A stretch of 64,000 bases of DNA from Clostridia bacterium (lineage in GTDB: Bacteria > Bacillota > Clostridia > Christensenellales > Aristaeellaceae), in assembly GCA_017429265.1 (NCBI GenBank), contig JAFRPG010000031.1, positions 47,358 to 111,357 on the forward strand, written 5' to 3'. The position numbers were made by a program, and so were the translations under genes. The notes below the pieces were generated by a model that did no database searches, was not told where the DNA came from, and saw only the letters and a program-made list of their open reading frames with translations. Below, in pieces: positions 7,893 through 16,845 of the stretch. The stretch's first letter is position 1. Each line of letters opens with the position of its first letter.

Positions 7893-10800
7893 TCAGGCCT
7901 GCAGCATCGACAGGGCCATGTCCTCGACGATCAGGGAGAAGGCGCCGGACTCGCTCGCGTGGATACGGGACGCGGCGGCGTTCAGCAGGCTTTCGGCGGT
8001 CTGCGAAAATCCGCCCGCGGCCGTGAAGAAGCCTGGGAACAGGGCCTCGGCGGGGCCCGGCATGGCCTGCCGGAAGGCGAGGAGGAAGTTCGCGGCCAGC
8101 TGGGCGGGCGCCAGGACGCCGTTGAGATTGGCCAGGGCGGGGCTCTGCTCGGCCTGCATCGGCAGGCAGGCGCCGGTGACGGCCTCCATGCCCTGCGCGC
8201 CGGACATGACCAGCGGCAGGCTGACGGTCGGATGCCCCTGCGTCATGGCGACCCGGGGAAACTGCGAGAGGTTCCACTGCGTCGCGCTGTCGAAGGTCTT
8301 CAGCATCCGCGGGGCGCGGCCGCAGATGACCAGCGGAAGTTCCTGCGGCAGGTGGATGGACATGGTGCTGTCCCAGCGGAGCTTTTCGAGCATCAGGCCG
8401 GCGCCGGTCAGCCGCAGGGCAAAGGTCAGCAGCAGCAGGGCCTGGATCCGGGATGGGCGCATGGCGGCGGAGCAGGCGGCGCCGATCACCGCGGCGGTCT
8501 CGCGGAACTCCGGCCCGAGCAGGGTGTCGAGGGTCCGCTGGAGGAGGGAGAAGGCGGCGGGGTCGGTGCCGGCGCGGTCGACCGCCCCGACGGCCTGCTG
8601 AATGCGGCGGGTGTGCGGCCCCAGCGGGGTGCCGGGCGCCAGCCAGAATTCGCCCTTGAGCCACTCGGGCCGCAGGCTGAAGGCCGTGGCCAGGAAGCCG
8701 GTCATGCCGCCGCCGAGCTCAAGGCTCAGGGCCGGACGCTCCATGCCGCGCAGCCAGACGGCGGCGCAGGTGGAGGAGGCTCCGATATCGACCAGGGCAA
8801 AGGCCGCCGACAGGGTCTGGCTCCGCTGCCAGACGCAGAGGCTCCACAGGCGGCGGACGGCCTCGGGCTGGGCGGGGGAGGAGAGGCCGCAGGCGCGGAC
8901 GGTCTGCTCCGCCACGGCGGCGAATTCCGCGCCGATCGCCTGGCGCTGGGCGTCGCTGAGCCCGTCCGGCAGGACGAGGCGCAGGCGCAGGCCGCTCACC
9001 CCGCGCAGGACGGCGGCCAGGGACAGGAGCACGGCGCTCTCCCGGAGGAGGAGCCTGCGCGCGCGGCGGGTCCGGCCGTCGGTCTGCCAGAGCAGGTCGC
9101 TCACGGCGTCCGCGTCCCCGGCCTCGTCGGCGATGCGCCCGTGCTCGAAGGGCAGGGGATCGTCGGCGGTCTCGTCGAGGAGGACGCAGGGCGGGAGCAG
9201 CCCCTGAACGGGGCCGACCGGCAGGGGTTCGCGGGCGGGCTCCGGATCGCTGCGCAGGAGGATGCGCCACAGGCCGGGCAGCTGGAGCGGGGATCCGTTG
9301 ACGGCCAGCTTGAGGGCGCTCGCGCCGAGCTCGACCGCGGCCGTGACCTCCCCGCCGCCGGGCACGGAGCGCTGGCGGTCCGCGGCGATCAGCGCGCCGA
9401 TCGAGACCGGGCCCCGGCTCAGGGCGATCACGTGCGGATAGGAGTCGACACAGTGGACACTGTCCCCGTCCGCGCCCTGTTCGATCTCCGTCCAGACGCC
9501 GCGGTGCAGGCAGGCGCAGCGGATCTCCCCGCGCAGGCTGAGCCACCAGGCGTGCCAGGAGCGGGCGGGCAGGGCCACGTTGGGCCAGAGGGAGACCGAC
9601 GGGGCCTCCTCCAGCAGGATCTGTTCGTCAGAGGCATAGACGCGGGTGAGGGTGACGTCGCCGCGCCCGCGGAGCGTGAAACCGGCCTCGATGCGGCTGC
9701 CGGGCAGGAGGCTGAAGCGCAGGGTATCGACCGCGAGGAGCGGCTGATCCCAGCTGTGCCGGGCCATGTGCTCCGCCAGCGCCGGGGAGACGGGCGGCAG
9801 GACGGTCCGGTTTTCCTGCGGGTGGAGCTGGATCCGGCAGAGGTCCTCGAGCACCGCGTCGCCGAGCAGGCCGCCGCGGACCAGGGTCAGCCGGTCGGAG
9901 AAGGCGCATTCGGCCAGGGCCGCGTCGTCGCCGAGGGCCTCGCGGAGCAGGTACTTCTGGGAGGGGGAACCGTCGAGGGGGAAGGCAAAGCTCAGCGGAT
10001 CGTGGGCGGAGGTGACGCCCTCGCGCAGGGTCCCGATCCAGGTCTCCGCCTCGCGGGCGGCCCGGGTGTCGAGCAGGTTTTGCCGCTCGTCAAGCCACTG
10101 CTGAAGGCGCTCGGCGGCCTTTTTGCAGAAGGTCCCGGAGCAGCTCTCCAGTCGGCTCAGCTCTCCGAGGAGGACGGTCAGGGTGTCCCGCTGCTCCTGG
10201 GCGTGATCGGGCAAGGGCTCCACGCCGAGGCGGCTGTTCAGGCGCGCGAAGGGGACCCCGCGCCAGTACCAGATCCCGTCCTCCGGCAGGCGGGGCAGGG
10301 AGGCCTGCTTCCCGAGGGCGGCGAGGAGGGCGTTTTTGCCCGGAGCGTGCGTCTCTCCGATAAAGCTGAGACCGTCGAAAACCTCCTCGTCCCGCAGGCA
10401 GACGGTGGTGAGGACGCGGGCGCGCCAGCTGTTGGACTCGGGGCCGGTCAGCATGCAGTCGGCGGTGCGGTTCTCCAGGGCGGAGATGTCCTCGGCGAAG
10501 CGCTGGGCCTGCGGGCCGGCGAGGGCGTGGAGGCGGGTGATCAGGACGCGCCGCTCCGGCTCGGTGAGCCAGGGCAGCGGGTCGCCGAAGCGGGAGGCCG
10601 TGTCGAGCCAGCGGATCCGGGCGGGCAGCTGACCGCGCAGGGCGGGCGGCTGAACGGCGGGGAGGATCCCCCAGGCCGGGTCCGTGCGGCCGAGGACCTC
10701 GCGCCGCCCCTCCGTGTTCCAGAACACGAGTGAGACCCGCTCCGTCCCGAGAGCTTTCAGGAGGGCACCGGTCAGCGGGGAGGAATCCGCGCGCAGGGTC

Positions 10801-11030
10801 TCCACGGTCAGGCGGCCCTCGGGGTACAGGTCGGAGAGCAGGGCAAACGCCAAAAGGCCGCGCCAGGCGGCTTCCTCGGGCTGTTCATCAGCTGTCTCGG
10901 GCGGGGCGGGCGGCAGGGCGGCGGCGGTCAGCCGCGCCAGGGAGTCGCCCGCGCGGATCATGCCGACGCCCTCGTCCAGCGGCACCGTCTCCTGCTCGTC
11001 CGGCAGGAGGATCAGGGTTTCGTCGCTCAT
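7893..11030 (-). CDS. Large actin-like ATPase-fold protein (SrfB-like), function unknown
   Basis: 1045 aa, no signal peptide and no clear membrane helix. In the C-terminal third, ALVDIGASSTCAAVWL (around residues 742-757) has the form of the phosphate-1 motif of actin/Hsp70 ATPases, followed by LSLELGGGMTG, a second glycine-rich element. Further conserved-looking blocks (VICGRAPRM near residue 900) follow. Length and domain position recall the SrfB family, whose members are about 1000 aa and of unclear function. The preferred start is the ATG at 11030: GGAGG stands 7 nt before it but only 1 nt before the ATG at 11036. It directly follows the 604-aa gene (16-nt gap), suggesting the two proteins work together. 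The remaining 740 residues show no recognised domain. Confidence 0.6.
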   Translation of the reverse strand: MSDETLILLPDEQETVPLDEGVGMIRAGDSLARLTAAALPPAPPETADEQPEEAAWRGLLAFALLSDLYPEGRLTVETLRADSSPLTGALLKALGTERVSLVFWNTEGRREVLGRTDPAWGILPAVQPPALRGQLPARIRWLDTASRFGDPLPWLTEPERRVLITRLHALAGPQAQRFAEDISALENRTADCMLTGPESNSWRARVLTTVCLRDEEVFDGLSFIGETHAPGKNALLAALGKQASLPRLPEDGIWYWRGVPFARLNSRLGVEPLPDHAQEQRDTLTVLLGELSRLESCSGTFCKKAAERLQQWLDERQNLLDTRAAREAETWIGTLREGVTSAHDPLSFAFPLDGSPSQKYLLREALGDDAALAECAFSDRLTLVRGGLLGDAVLEDLCRIQLHPQENRTVLPPVSPALAEHMARHSWDQPLLAVDTLRFSLLPGSRIEAGFTLRGRGDVTLTRVYASDEQILLEEAPSVSLWPNVALPARSWHAWWLSLRGEIRCACLHRGVWTEIEQGADGDSVHCVDSYPHVIALSRGPVSIGALIAADRQRSVPGGGEVTAAVELGASALKLAVNGSPLQLPGLWRILLRSDPEPAREPLPVGPVQGLLPPCVLLDETADDPLPFEHGRIADEAGDADAVSDLLWQTDGRTRRARRLLLRESAVLLSLAAVLRGVSGLRLRLVLPDGLSDAQRQAIGAEFAAVAEQTVRACGLSSPAQPEAVRRLWSLCVWQRSQTLSAAFALVDIGASSTCAAVWLRGMERPALSLELGGGMTGFLATAFSLRPEWLKGEFWLAPGTPLGPHTRRIQQAVGAVDRAGTDPAAFSLLQRTLDTLLGPEFRETAAVIGAACSAAMRPSRIQALLLLTFALRLTGAGLMLEKLRWDSTMSIHLPQELPLVICGRAPRMLKTFDSATQWNLSQFPRVAMTQGHPTVSLPLVMSGAQGMEAVTGACLPMQAEQSPALANLNGVLAPAQLAANFLLAFRQAMPGPAEALFPGFFTAAGGFSQTAESLLNAAASRIHASESGAFSLIVEDMALSMLQA

Positions 11031-11046
11031 GGTCATTCCTCCGGCG

Positions 11047-12861
11047 TTACCGGCAGGCGCGCTGCACGGCCTCGATCAGGGAGAGGGCGGACGTCGGGCC
11101 CTCGGCGTTCTCGCGCAGGACGCGCTCCTGGGCGCTGTGCGCGGGGAAACGGGTCCAGGGCCAGGCGGTCAGCATCAGCTGGGCCTGGCGTCCGCGGGCC
11201 TTCGCGTCGAGACCGTCCAGCCCGCAGAGGGCGTCCAGCCAGGCGGCGGGCCAGAGGACCTCCGCGGAGCTGTCGCCCGTCACGCCGTCGGCGAGCGGGG
11301 GCTGGCGGCGGGCCTCCTCGGTCACGGCCCGGGCGAGGTCCTGCGCGGCGCGGTCGGCCCGGCCCTCGAGGTCGGCGAGGCGGCGCTCCATGCGGCGGAG
11401 ACGGGCCCGCGCCTGGTCGATCCGGGACATGTCCTCGGGCTTGGCCACGGTCACGGCCTTACGGATGCGGCGGTCGGCCTCCTCGGCCTGGGCGCGCACC
11501 TCCTGGGCTTCCGCGCGGGTCCGGGATGCGACATCGCGCAGCATCTCGCGGCGCAGGCGGCCGCCCTGCTGCTTGTCCAGTTCTTCCTGGACGCGCAGCT
11601 CCTCCTCCAGGCGCAGGCGCGACTGTTCCTCCTCGCGCAGGGCGAGCTCGGCGTCGGTGTCCTGCATGTCGTGGCGGTGGATGACCGTCACCTGGGCCAT
11701 GCCGCTCTCGCGGATGTCGTGCTCGAGCAAGGCAAGCTGACCGGCGATCCGCAGGACTTCGTCATAGTGCTCCGCGGCGGCCTTCCGGGCCGCGAGCAGG
11801 GGCGGGGTCGGCCGCAGGACATAGGGCAGGCTGCGCTGCAGGTCCCGCAGGAAGCAGGCGCCGGTGTGCGCGATCAGGGCGGCCCGTTCGACCTGGACCG
11901 CGGAGACTTCGCGCTCGGAGGCGCCGGTGCCGCGGCGCGGCAGGTACTGGGCGATCCAGGGCGTCATCCGGTCGCGCAGGCCGGACTTCTCTCTCAGCAC
12001 GCGCAGGGCCTCCGGGGCGTAGTACCCGGTCCAGAGCGCGTCGAAGCGGATCAGGGAGTCGAGCGCGCGGCCCCAGCTTTCGCCGCCGGGATCGAGGACC
12101 TGCCAGTTCAGGCGGGTCGGCGCGCGGAAGGCGAAGGTGCCGGTCTCCCCGGCGAGGAAGGAGTCCAGGGCGCGCAGGCAGATCAGGTGGAGCAGGTGCG
12201 GGCCGTCGCCCTCGCTGCGGCAGTCCTCCGGCAGCCCGGCCAGGGCGAGGAATCGCGGCCGGAGGTCGGTCTCCGCGAGGAAGCGGCGCACGGGACCGGA
12301 AGGGTCGGCCTGGCTGAGACCGGTGATCAGCGCGCAGCCGAGCGGACGGCCGGCGAGACGCGGGGCCAGGGCCCTCACGCCGGCGTTCCCAACGCTCTCG
12401 GCGAGGGAGGCGAGGAGCATGACCGGCGTCTCCGGCGCGTCCTCCAGCACCTCGCACAGGGCGTCGTCGGGGTCGGTCAGGCGCTGCTCCCAGGCGGCGC
12501 TGGCGGCCCTTGCGGAGGCGGTCATCGGCGGCGCGCTGACCTCGGCCGCGGGCAGCAGGGCCTGCAGCAGGGCGCGGTCGTCCTCGCTCCGGCTCAGGGA
12601 GAGCAGGGGCTCGGCGGGGGCGCCTGTCCGCAGGCTGAGATCGGGCTCAAGGCCCGTGTGCGGGGTCCGGCCCCAGGCGGCGCGGAGCTCCCGGTACGCC
12701 CGGTACAGGGCTTGCAGGCGTTCCCCGGCGCCCTCGGGCGGGAAGAGCAGGCTGACGCGCAGTTCGTCCCCCCGCGGCAGCGCACCGCAAAAGGCGCAGC
12801 AGACCAGGGCCTCCGCGATGCGCGCACCGGCCGTGCCGATGCAGACGAGGGAAACGTTCAT
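11047..12861 (-). CDS. Rossmann/tubulin-like protein with coiled coil, partner of the actin-like protein
   Basis: 604 aa. The N-terminus VSLVCIGTAGARIAEALV looks like the first strand-loop-helix of a nucleotide-binding tubulin/FtsZ-like or Rossmann fold. TPVMLLASLAESVGNAGVR (near 144-162) lies where tubulin relatives have the G-G-T-G-S-G loop, but the glycines are mostly replaced, so nucleotide hydrolysis is doubtful. Residues about 370-515 are charged and heptad-like (RLRLEEELRVQEELDKQ and following), predicting a long coiled coil. No signal peptide. It is placed between galE and the actin-like gene with 22- and 16-nt gaps. The tubulin assignment is inference; the coiled coil is visible directly. 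Confidence 0.55.
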   Translation of the reverse strand: MNVSLVCIGTAGARIAEALVCCAFCGALPRGDELRVSLLFPPEGAGERLQALYRAYRELRAAWGRTPHTGLEPDLSLRTGAPAEPLLSLSRSEDDRALLQALLPAAEVSAPPMTASARAASAAWEQRLTDPDDALCEVLEDAPETPVMLLASLAESVGNAGVRALAPRLAGRPLGCALITGLSQADPSGPVRRFLAETDLRPRFLALAGLPEDCRSEGDGPHLLHLICLRALDSFLAGETGTFAFRAPTRLNWQVLDPGGESWGRALDSLIRFDALWTGYYAPEALRVLREKSGLRDRMTPWIAQYLPRRGTGASEREVSAVQVERAALIAHTGACFLRDLQRSLPYVLRPTPPLLAARKAAAEHYDEVLRIAGQLALLEHDIRESGMAQVTVIHRHDMQDTDAELALREEEQSRLRLEEELRVQEELDKQQGGRLRREMLRDVASRTRAEAQEVRAQAEEADRRIRKAVTVAKPEDMSRIDQARARLRRMERRLADLEGRADRAAQDLARAVTEEARRQPPLADGVTGDSSAEVLWPAAWLDALCGLDGLDAKARGRQAQLMLTAWPWTRFPAHSAQERVLRENAEGPTSALSLIEAVQRACR

Positions 12862-12883
12862 GGCGTCAGCCGCCTTTCGTCGT

Positions 12884-13900
12884 TCAGGTGCGGTAGCCCA
12901 TGGGGTTCATGGACTGCCAGTGCCACGCGTCGCGGCACATGTCCTCCAGGGTGTGGGTCGCCTCCCAGCCGAGCAGGCGCTTCGCCTTGGACGGGTCGGC
13001 GTAGCAGGCCGCGACGTCGCCCGGGCGGCGGGGCGCGATCTCGCAGGGGATGCGGATCCCGTTCACACGCTCAAAGGTACGGACGATGTCCAGCACGCTG
13101 TAGCCCACGCCGGTGCCGAGGTTGATGATCTCGCAGCCGGTGTGCTTTGCCGCGTAGTCGCAGGCGCAGACGTGGCCGCGGCCCAGGTCCACCACGTGGA
13201 TGTAGTCGCGCACGCCGGTGCCGTCGGGGGTGTCGTAGTCGTTGCCGAAGACGTTCAGATGATCGAGGCGTCCCGCCGCCACCTGGGTGATGAAGGGCAT
13301 GAGGTTGTTCGGGATGCCCGCGGGGTCCTCGCCGATGCGGCCGCTCTCGTGCGCGCCGATCGGGTTGAAGTAGCGCAGCAGCACGACGCTCCACTCCGGG
13401 TCCGCCTCGCACACGCTGCCGAGGATCTTCTCGATCATGTACTTCGTCCAGCCGTAGGGGTTGGTGCAGCCCTTGCAGAACATGTCCTCCCGCAGCGGGA
13501 CCTCGTCCGGCACGCCGTAGACGGTGGCGGAGGAGGAGAAGACCAGGCGCTTCACCCCGTGGGCGGCCATGGTCTCGCAGAGGGTGAGGGTGGTGTCGAG
13601 GTTGTTGCGGTAGTAGCGCAGGGGCTGACGGACGCTCTCGCCCACGGCCTTCAGGCCCGCGAAGTGGATCACCGCGTCGATCCGGTTCTCCTCAAAGATC
13701 CGGTCCATGGCGGCGCGGTCGCTCACGTCCGCCTCGTAGACGGGGACGGACCTGCCGCTCAGCTCCTCCACCCGGCGGACCGCCTCGGGACAGCTGTTGA
13801 CGTAGTTGTCGACGACGATCGCCTCATGGCCCGCGGCCAGGAGCTCGAGGCAGGTATGGGTGGCGATGTATCCGGCGCCGCCGGTGAGCAGGATGTTCAT
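12884..13900 (-). CDS. galE: UDP-glucose 4-epimerase
   Basis: 338 aa, the standard GalE length. It interconverts UDP-glucose and UDP-galactose (or the N-acetyl forms) using bound NAD. Visible: NILLTGGAGYIATHT at 2-16 (NAD-binding Rossmann motif), FSSSATVYG around 120-130 with the catalytic Ser/Thr, and PYGWTKYMIE near 147-156 with the YxxxK pair. The ATG at 13900 is preferred over one at 13906, because AGGAG lies 8 nt before the former and only 2 nt before the latter. It lies between a nucleotidyltransferase and the tubulin-like gene in the sugar-nucleotide/polysaccharide operon, and presumably feeds UDP-sugars into glycan assembly. Confidence 0.93.
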   Translation of the reverse strand: MNILLTGGAGYIATHTCLELLAAGHEAIVVDNYVNSCPEAVRRVEELSGRSVPVYEADVSDRAAMDRIFEENRIDAVIHFAGLKAVGESVRQPLRYYRNNLDTTLTLCETMAAHGVKRLVFSSSATVYGVPDEVPLREDMFCKGCTNPYGWTKYMIEKILGSVCEADPEWSVVLLRYFNPIGAHESGRIGEDPAGIPNNLMPFITQVAAGRLDHLNVFGNDYDTPDGTGVRDYIHVVDLGRGHVCACDYAAKHTGCEIINLGTGVGYSVLDIVRTFERVNGIRIPCEIAPRRPGDVAACYADPSKAKRLLGWEATHTLEDMCRDAWHWQSMNPMGYRT

Positions 13901-13923
13901 CTGCATGTCTCCTTCTGTCGGTC

Positions 13924-14820
13924 TCAGAGCTTCTCCGGGTACTCGCCGGCCTCGTGCAGGCGGCGGAGGGCTTCCTGCACCAGGGGCTTGTCCTCGCGGT
14001 AGGTGACGCCGAACCACTTGGCATGGGTGTGCAGCACGCGGACGGAGAGGCCGTCCTCATGCATCAGCTCGTCGATCAGGGTGGGAAGGACGTACTCGCA
14101 CTTGAGTTCGTCCGCGTGCGCGCGCAGGAAGGCGCCGAGCTTCTCCTCCGCGCGGGCGAAGAACCAGGGGGTCAGGCCCCAGAAGTTCATCGACACGGGG
14201 GTGTCGTGCGCATAGGGCTCGCTCGGGGTCTCCGGGGCGAAATCGCGGATCTTCCCCTCGCTGTCCCAGCCGAGCTTGTAGGTTTCGGTGACCGAGGCCA
14301 GGCATCCCTGCGCGTCGGTCGAGCAGACGCCGCGGGTCACCGTGCCGTGGTCGGAGAGGGTGTTGCCCAGATCGTAGGCCACCATGCAGGCCGCCTTGCC
14401 CTCCATGCCGCGCAGGGCCTCGGCGATGCAGACGAAGGCGTCCTTGCCGTAGTAGTCGTCGGCGTTGACCACCGCGAAGGGGCCGTTGACGACGTCCCTG
14501 GCGCAGAGGACGGCGTGCACGGTGCCGTAGGGCTTGGTGCGGTCCGCGGGTGGGGTGAAGCCGCCGGGCAGGCTGTCGGCCTCCTGGTAGGCGTAGGCGA
14601 CCTCGCACTTCTGTCCGATGCGGTCGCCGACCAGGCTGCGGAAGCGCTCGTCCATGCTCCTGCGGATGACGAACACCACGCGGTCAAAGCCGGCGGCGAG
14701 CGCGTCGTGGATCGTGTACTCCATCAGGATCTCCCCGTGGGGGCCGAGGCCGTCGATCTGCTTGTCTCCGCCGTAGCGGGAGCCGAGACCGGCCGCCATG
14801 ATGAGCAGGGTAATGGCCAT
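13924..14820 (-). CDS. Sugar-phosphate nucleotidyltransferase
   Basis: 298 aa. LLIMAAGLGSRYGGDKQ (about 5-21) is the nucleotide-binding signature of the nucleotidyltransferase family that activates sugar 1-phosphates, and NADDYYGKDAF near 107-117 contains the metal-binding Asp residues. The overall form resembles GlmU/RmlA-type pyrophosphorylases without an acyltransferase tail. The particular NTP and sugar are not readable. The reading frame is open far upstream, but those codons overlap the sugar transferase in another frame; the ATG at 14820, with its ribosome site AGGAGG 6-7 nt upstream, gives the proper N-terminus. It is separated from the sugar transferase stop by 2 nt. Confidence 0.88.
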   Translation of the reverse strand: MAITLLIMAAGLGSRYGGDKQIDGLGPHGEILMEYTIHDALAAGFDRVVFVIRRSMDERFRSLVGDRIGQKCEVAYAYQEADSLPGGFTPPADRTKPYGTVHAVLCARDVVNGPFAVVNADDYYGKDAFVCIAEALRGMEGKAACMVAYDLGNTLSDHGTVTRGVCSTDAQGCLASVTETYKLGWDSEGKIRDFAPETPSEPYAHDTPVSMNFWGLTPWFFARAEEKLGAFLRAHADELKCEYVLPTLIDELMHEDGLSVRVLHTHAKWFGVTYREDKPLVQEALRRLHEAGEYPEKL

Positions 14821-14822
14821 GG

Positions 14823-16196
14823 TCAATCCTCCTTTGATTCGTCCTGGGTAAAGGGCTCGGTGGAGTCCTTCTTGAAAAACACGGTCAGCGTGCGGAAGAT
14901 CAGCCGCACGTCGGTCCAGAGCGAGAACCGCTCGATGTACATGAGGTCGAGCATCAGCTTGTCCTCGGGACTGGTATTGTACCGGCCCTCGATCTGCGCA
15001 TAGCCGGTCAGGCCCGCCTTCATCTTTTCGCGGTAGACGAAGGTGGGCAGGGCGGTCTTGTAGCGCTCCACGTTGCTGAGCATCTCCGGGCGCGGGCCCA
15101 CGAGGGTCATGTCGCCGATGAGGATGTTCCAGAACTGGGGCAGTTCGTCGAGGCGCAGGCGCCGCAGCACCCGGCCCAGGCGTGTCACACGCCGGTCGCC
15201 CGCGCGGACGGAGTGCTCCGCCGAGCCCTTGCGCATGGTGCGGAACTTGCGGATCACGAAGCGGTGGCCGCCGAGGGTCACGCGCTCCTGGCGGAAGAGG
15301 ACCGGCCGCCCGTCCGTAAGCAGGATCGCGAGGGCGATCAGGCCCATCAACGGGGAGAGCAGGATGAGCACCAGGGCGCTGATCGAGATGTCCATCAGCC
15401 GCTTCACGATCCGCTGGCCGAGGGTCATCTTGTGGTAGTCCATCTCGAGGAAGGGCGCGTCGTCCACGATCAGCGGCTGGGCCGCGGAGAGCATGATGTC
15501 CTGCAGGTCGGCCTTGCACACGACGTCGCGGCGCAGGTCGTAGCAGATCCGGTAGAGGGTCAGCCGGGCCTCGTCGGGCACGCCCGCGATGAAGACGACC
15601 TCGGCCTGCTCGATGCGGGCGGGGAGGTCCGGGTCGGTCCACAGGGCCACGTCGCGCACATGCCACTGCAGGCGGTAGCGGCCGATCTTTTCGCTGAGGC
15701 TGGCCTCGTCCGCGGGGTCGCTGAGGATCAGCAGGCAGGCCCGCGGCAGGTGCAGGCGGAAGTACAGGAAGTTGCCGAAGCGCACCATCCCGTAGATGAA
15801 CACGGCCTGCAGCACGACGCAGAGCAGCAGCAGCGGAAAGTCCGGCCCGAAGAAGACCAGGCGGTCGTTGCGGTTCGGGTTCACGTTCATGATCTGCAGC
15901 TGGAGGTAGGTCACCAGGCAGGTGAACAGGCTCCCGAGGGCCATCGAGGAGGTGATGGGCCGGCTCTTCTTGCGCCCCACGTCATAGCCGCCGTAGATGT
16001 GCAGCATGGCGATGCAGGCCGCCAGCCAGGTCAGCAGGGTCGTGGCGAGGGTGCGGCTCGGGCGGCGGAGCGCCTCGTTGTGGACGCTCATCAGCGCGAA
16101 AAAGATCAGGCTGAGCCCGAGATAGGTCAGCAGCCGCAGCATGCTGACCAGGATTTCGGAGCGGTGACGCCGCAGACTTGCGCGCGCCTTTCCCAT
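14823..16196 (-). CDS. Polyprenyl-phosphate sugar-1-phosphate transferase (WbaP/WcaJ-type)
   Basis: 457 aa. About five N-terminal membrane helices (residues 20-135) and a CoA-binding-like central domain precede a C-terminal bacterial sugar transferase domain. That domain begins at MDISISALVLILLSP, continues with RKFRTM and RLDELPQFWNI, and holds the catalytic-region motif LVGPRPE. This architecture starts exopolysaccharide or capsule repeat units by moving a sugar phosphate from a UDP-sugar to undecaprenyl phosphate on the inner membrane face. The ATG at 16196 starts just before a basic cytoplasmic stretch; GGGAGG lies 11 nt upstream. First gene of the minus-strand operon, downstream of the promoter at 16231-16259. 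Confidence 0.9.
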   Translation of the reverse strand: MGKARASLRRHRSEILVSMLRLLTYLGLSLIFFALMSVHNEALRRPSRTLATTLLTWLAACIAMLHIYGGYDVGRKKSRPITSSMALGSLFTCLVTYLQLQIMNVNPNRNDRLVFFGPDFPLLLLCVVLQAVFIYGMVRFGNFLYFRLHLPRACLLILSDPADEASLSEKIGRYRLQWHVRDVALWTDPDLPARIEQAEVVFIAGVPDEARLTLYRICYDLRRDVVCKADLQDIMLSAAQPLIVDDAPFLEMDYHKMTLGQRIVKRLMDISISALVLILLSPLMGLIALAILLTDGRPVLFRQERVTLGGHRFVIRKFRTMRKGSAEHSVRAGDRRVTRLGRVLRRLRLDELPQFWNILIGDMTLVGPRPEMLSNVERYKTALPTFVYREKMKAGLTGYAQIEGRYNTSPEDKLMLDLMYIERFSLWTDVRLIFRTLTVFFKKDSTEPFTQDESKED

Positions 16197-16230
16197 GCCT
16201 TTGCCCGCCTCCCTTCCGCCGGTCCGATGT

Positions 16231-16259
16231 ATGATACCACGGCGCCGGGCCCGCGTCAA
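16231..16259 (-). promoter_or_regulatory. Sigma-A-type promoter of the sugar transferase operon
   Basis: On the minus strand TTGACG (16259-16254) and TATCAT (16236-16231) are separated by exactly 17 bases. It sits 35 nt before the sugar transferase start, in a region otherwise very GC-rich. Confidence 0.75.
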
Positions 16260-16275
16260 CGAGGCCCGGGGCGCC

Positions 16276-16830
16276 TCACCAGGGCGCGGCGGCGGAGCGG
16301 ATGCCCTCGCAGCCCCAGGTCAGGACGGTCTTGTAGCCGAGGCGGGCGTACCAGGGCGCCACGCCGGTATAGTGGATCCAGCTCAGGTCATAACCCTCGT
16401 CGCGCAGCATCCGCGTGGCCAGCTGGATCATGCGCAGGCCGATACCCCTGCGGCGGAAGGCGGGCAGGGTGCCGACGCAGCCGGGGCCCGCGATGCGCAT
16501 CTCCCCGTGCTCGCCGAAGTCCTCCAGCATGCAGAAGCTGGCCAGCTGATCGCCGGAGAAGCCGCAGAGCACGCGGGCCTCGCCGGTGAAGAGCTCCGGC
16601 CAGTGCTCGTCCACCTGGCGGACATAGCCGCGCAGGGTCTCCAGGTCGCCCTTCCACAGGCCGAAGTGCGTGTCGGCCGGGACCGGGATCGAGACGTCCA
16701 GCTCGCTGAAGCTCGGCAGGGAGAGCGCCATCTCGGAGAGCTCGTATTCCTTCGGGATCGCGCGGATGTTGGGCCTTGCGAAGAAGTTGGGGTGCATCTC
16801 ATCGAACAGAATCTGCCACTCGTGTGTCAC
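16276..16830 (-). CDS. GNAT-family N-acetyltransferase
   Basis: 184 aa, GTG start with AGGAGG 8 nt upstream. Acetyl-CoA motif A is clear: VGTLPAFRRRGIGLRMI (about 128-144), with R-R-R-G-I-G-L-R binding the pyrophosphate. A Tyr near the C-terminus (WYARLGYKTV) fits the general-acid position of GNAT enzymes. The substrate is unknown. It follows the HlyD-like gene by 15 nt and is the last gene of the ABC transporter operon; a link to transport (for instance modification of a toxic compound) is only a guess. Confidence 0.82.
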   Translation of the reverse strand: MTHEWQILFDEMHPNFFARPNIRAIPKEYELSEMALSLPSFSELDVSIPVPADTHFGLWKGDLETLRGYVRQVDEHWPELFTGEARVLCGFSGDQLASFCMLEDFGEHGEMRIAGPGCVGTLPAFRRRGIGLRMIQLATRMLRDEGYDLSWIHYTGVAPWYARLGYKTVLTWGCEGIRSAAAPW

Positions 16831-16845
16831 GGATAAAGCCTCCTG

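Noticed and set aside
7959..10733. 924-codon plus-strand frame opposite the actin-like gene
   Set aside because: Gly/Ala/Gln-rich shadow translation without motifs; the minus-strand gene has good start, operon spacing and ATPase motif.
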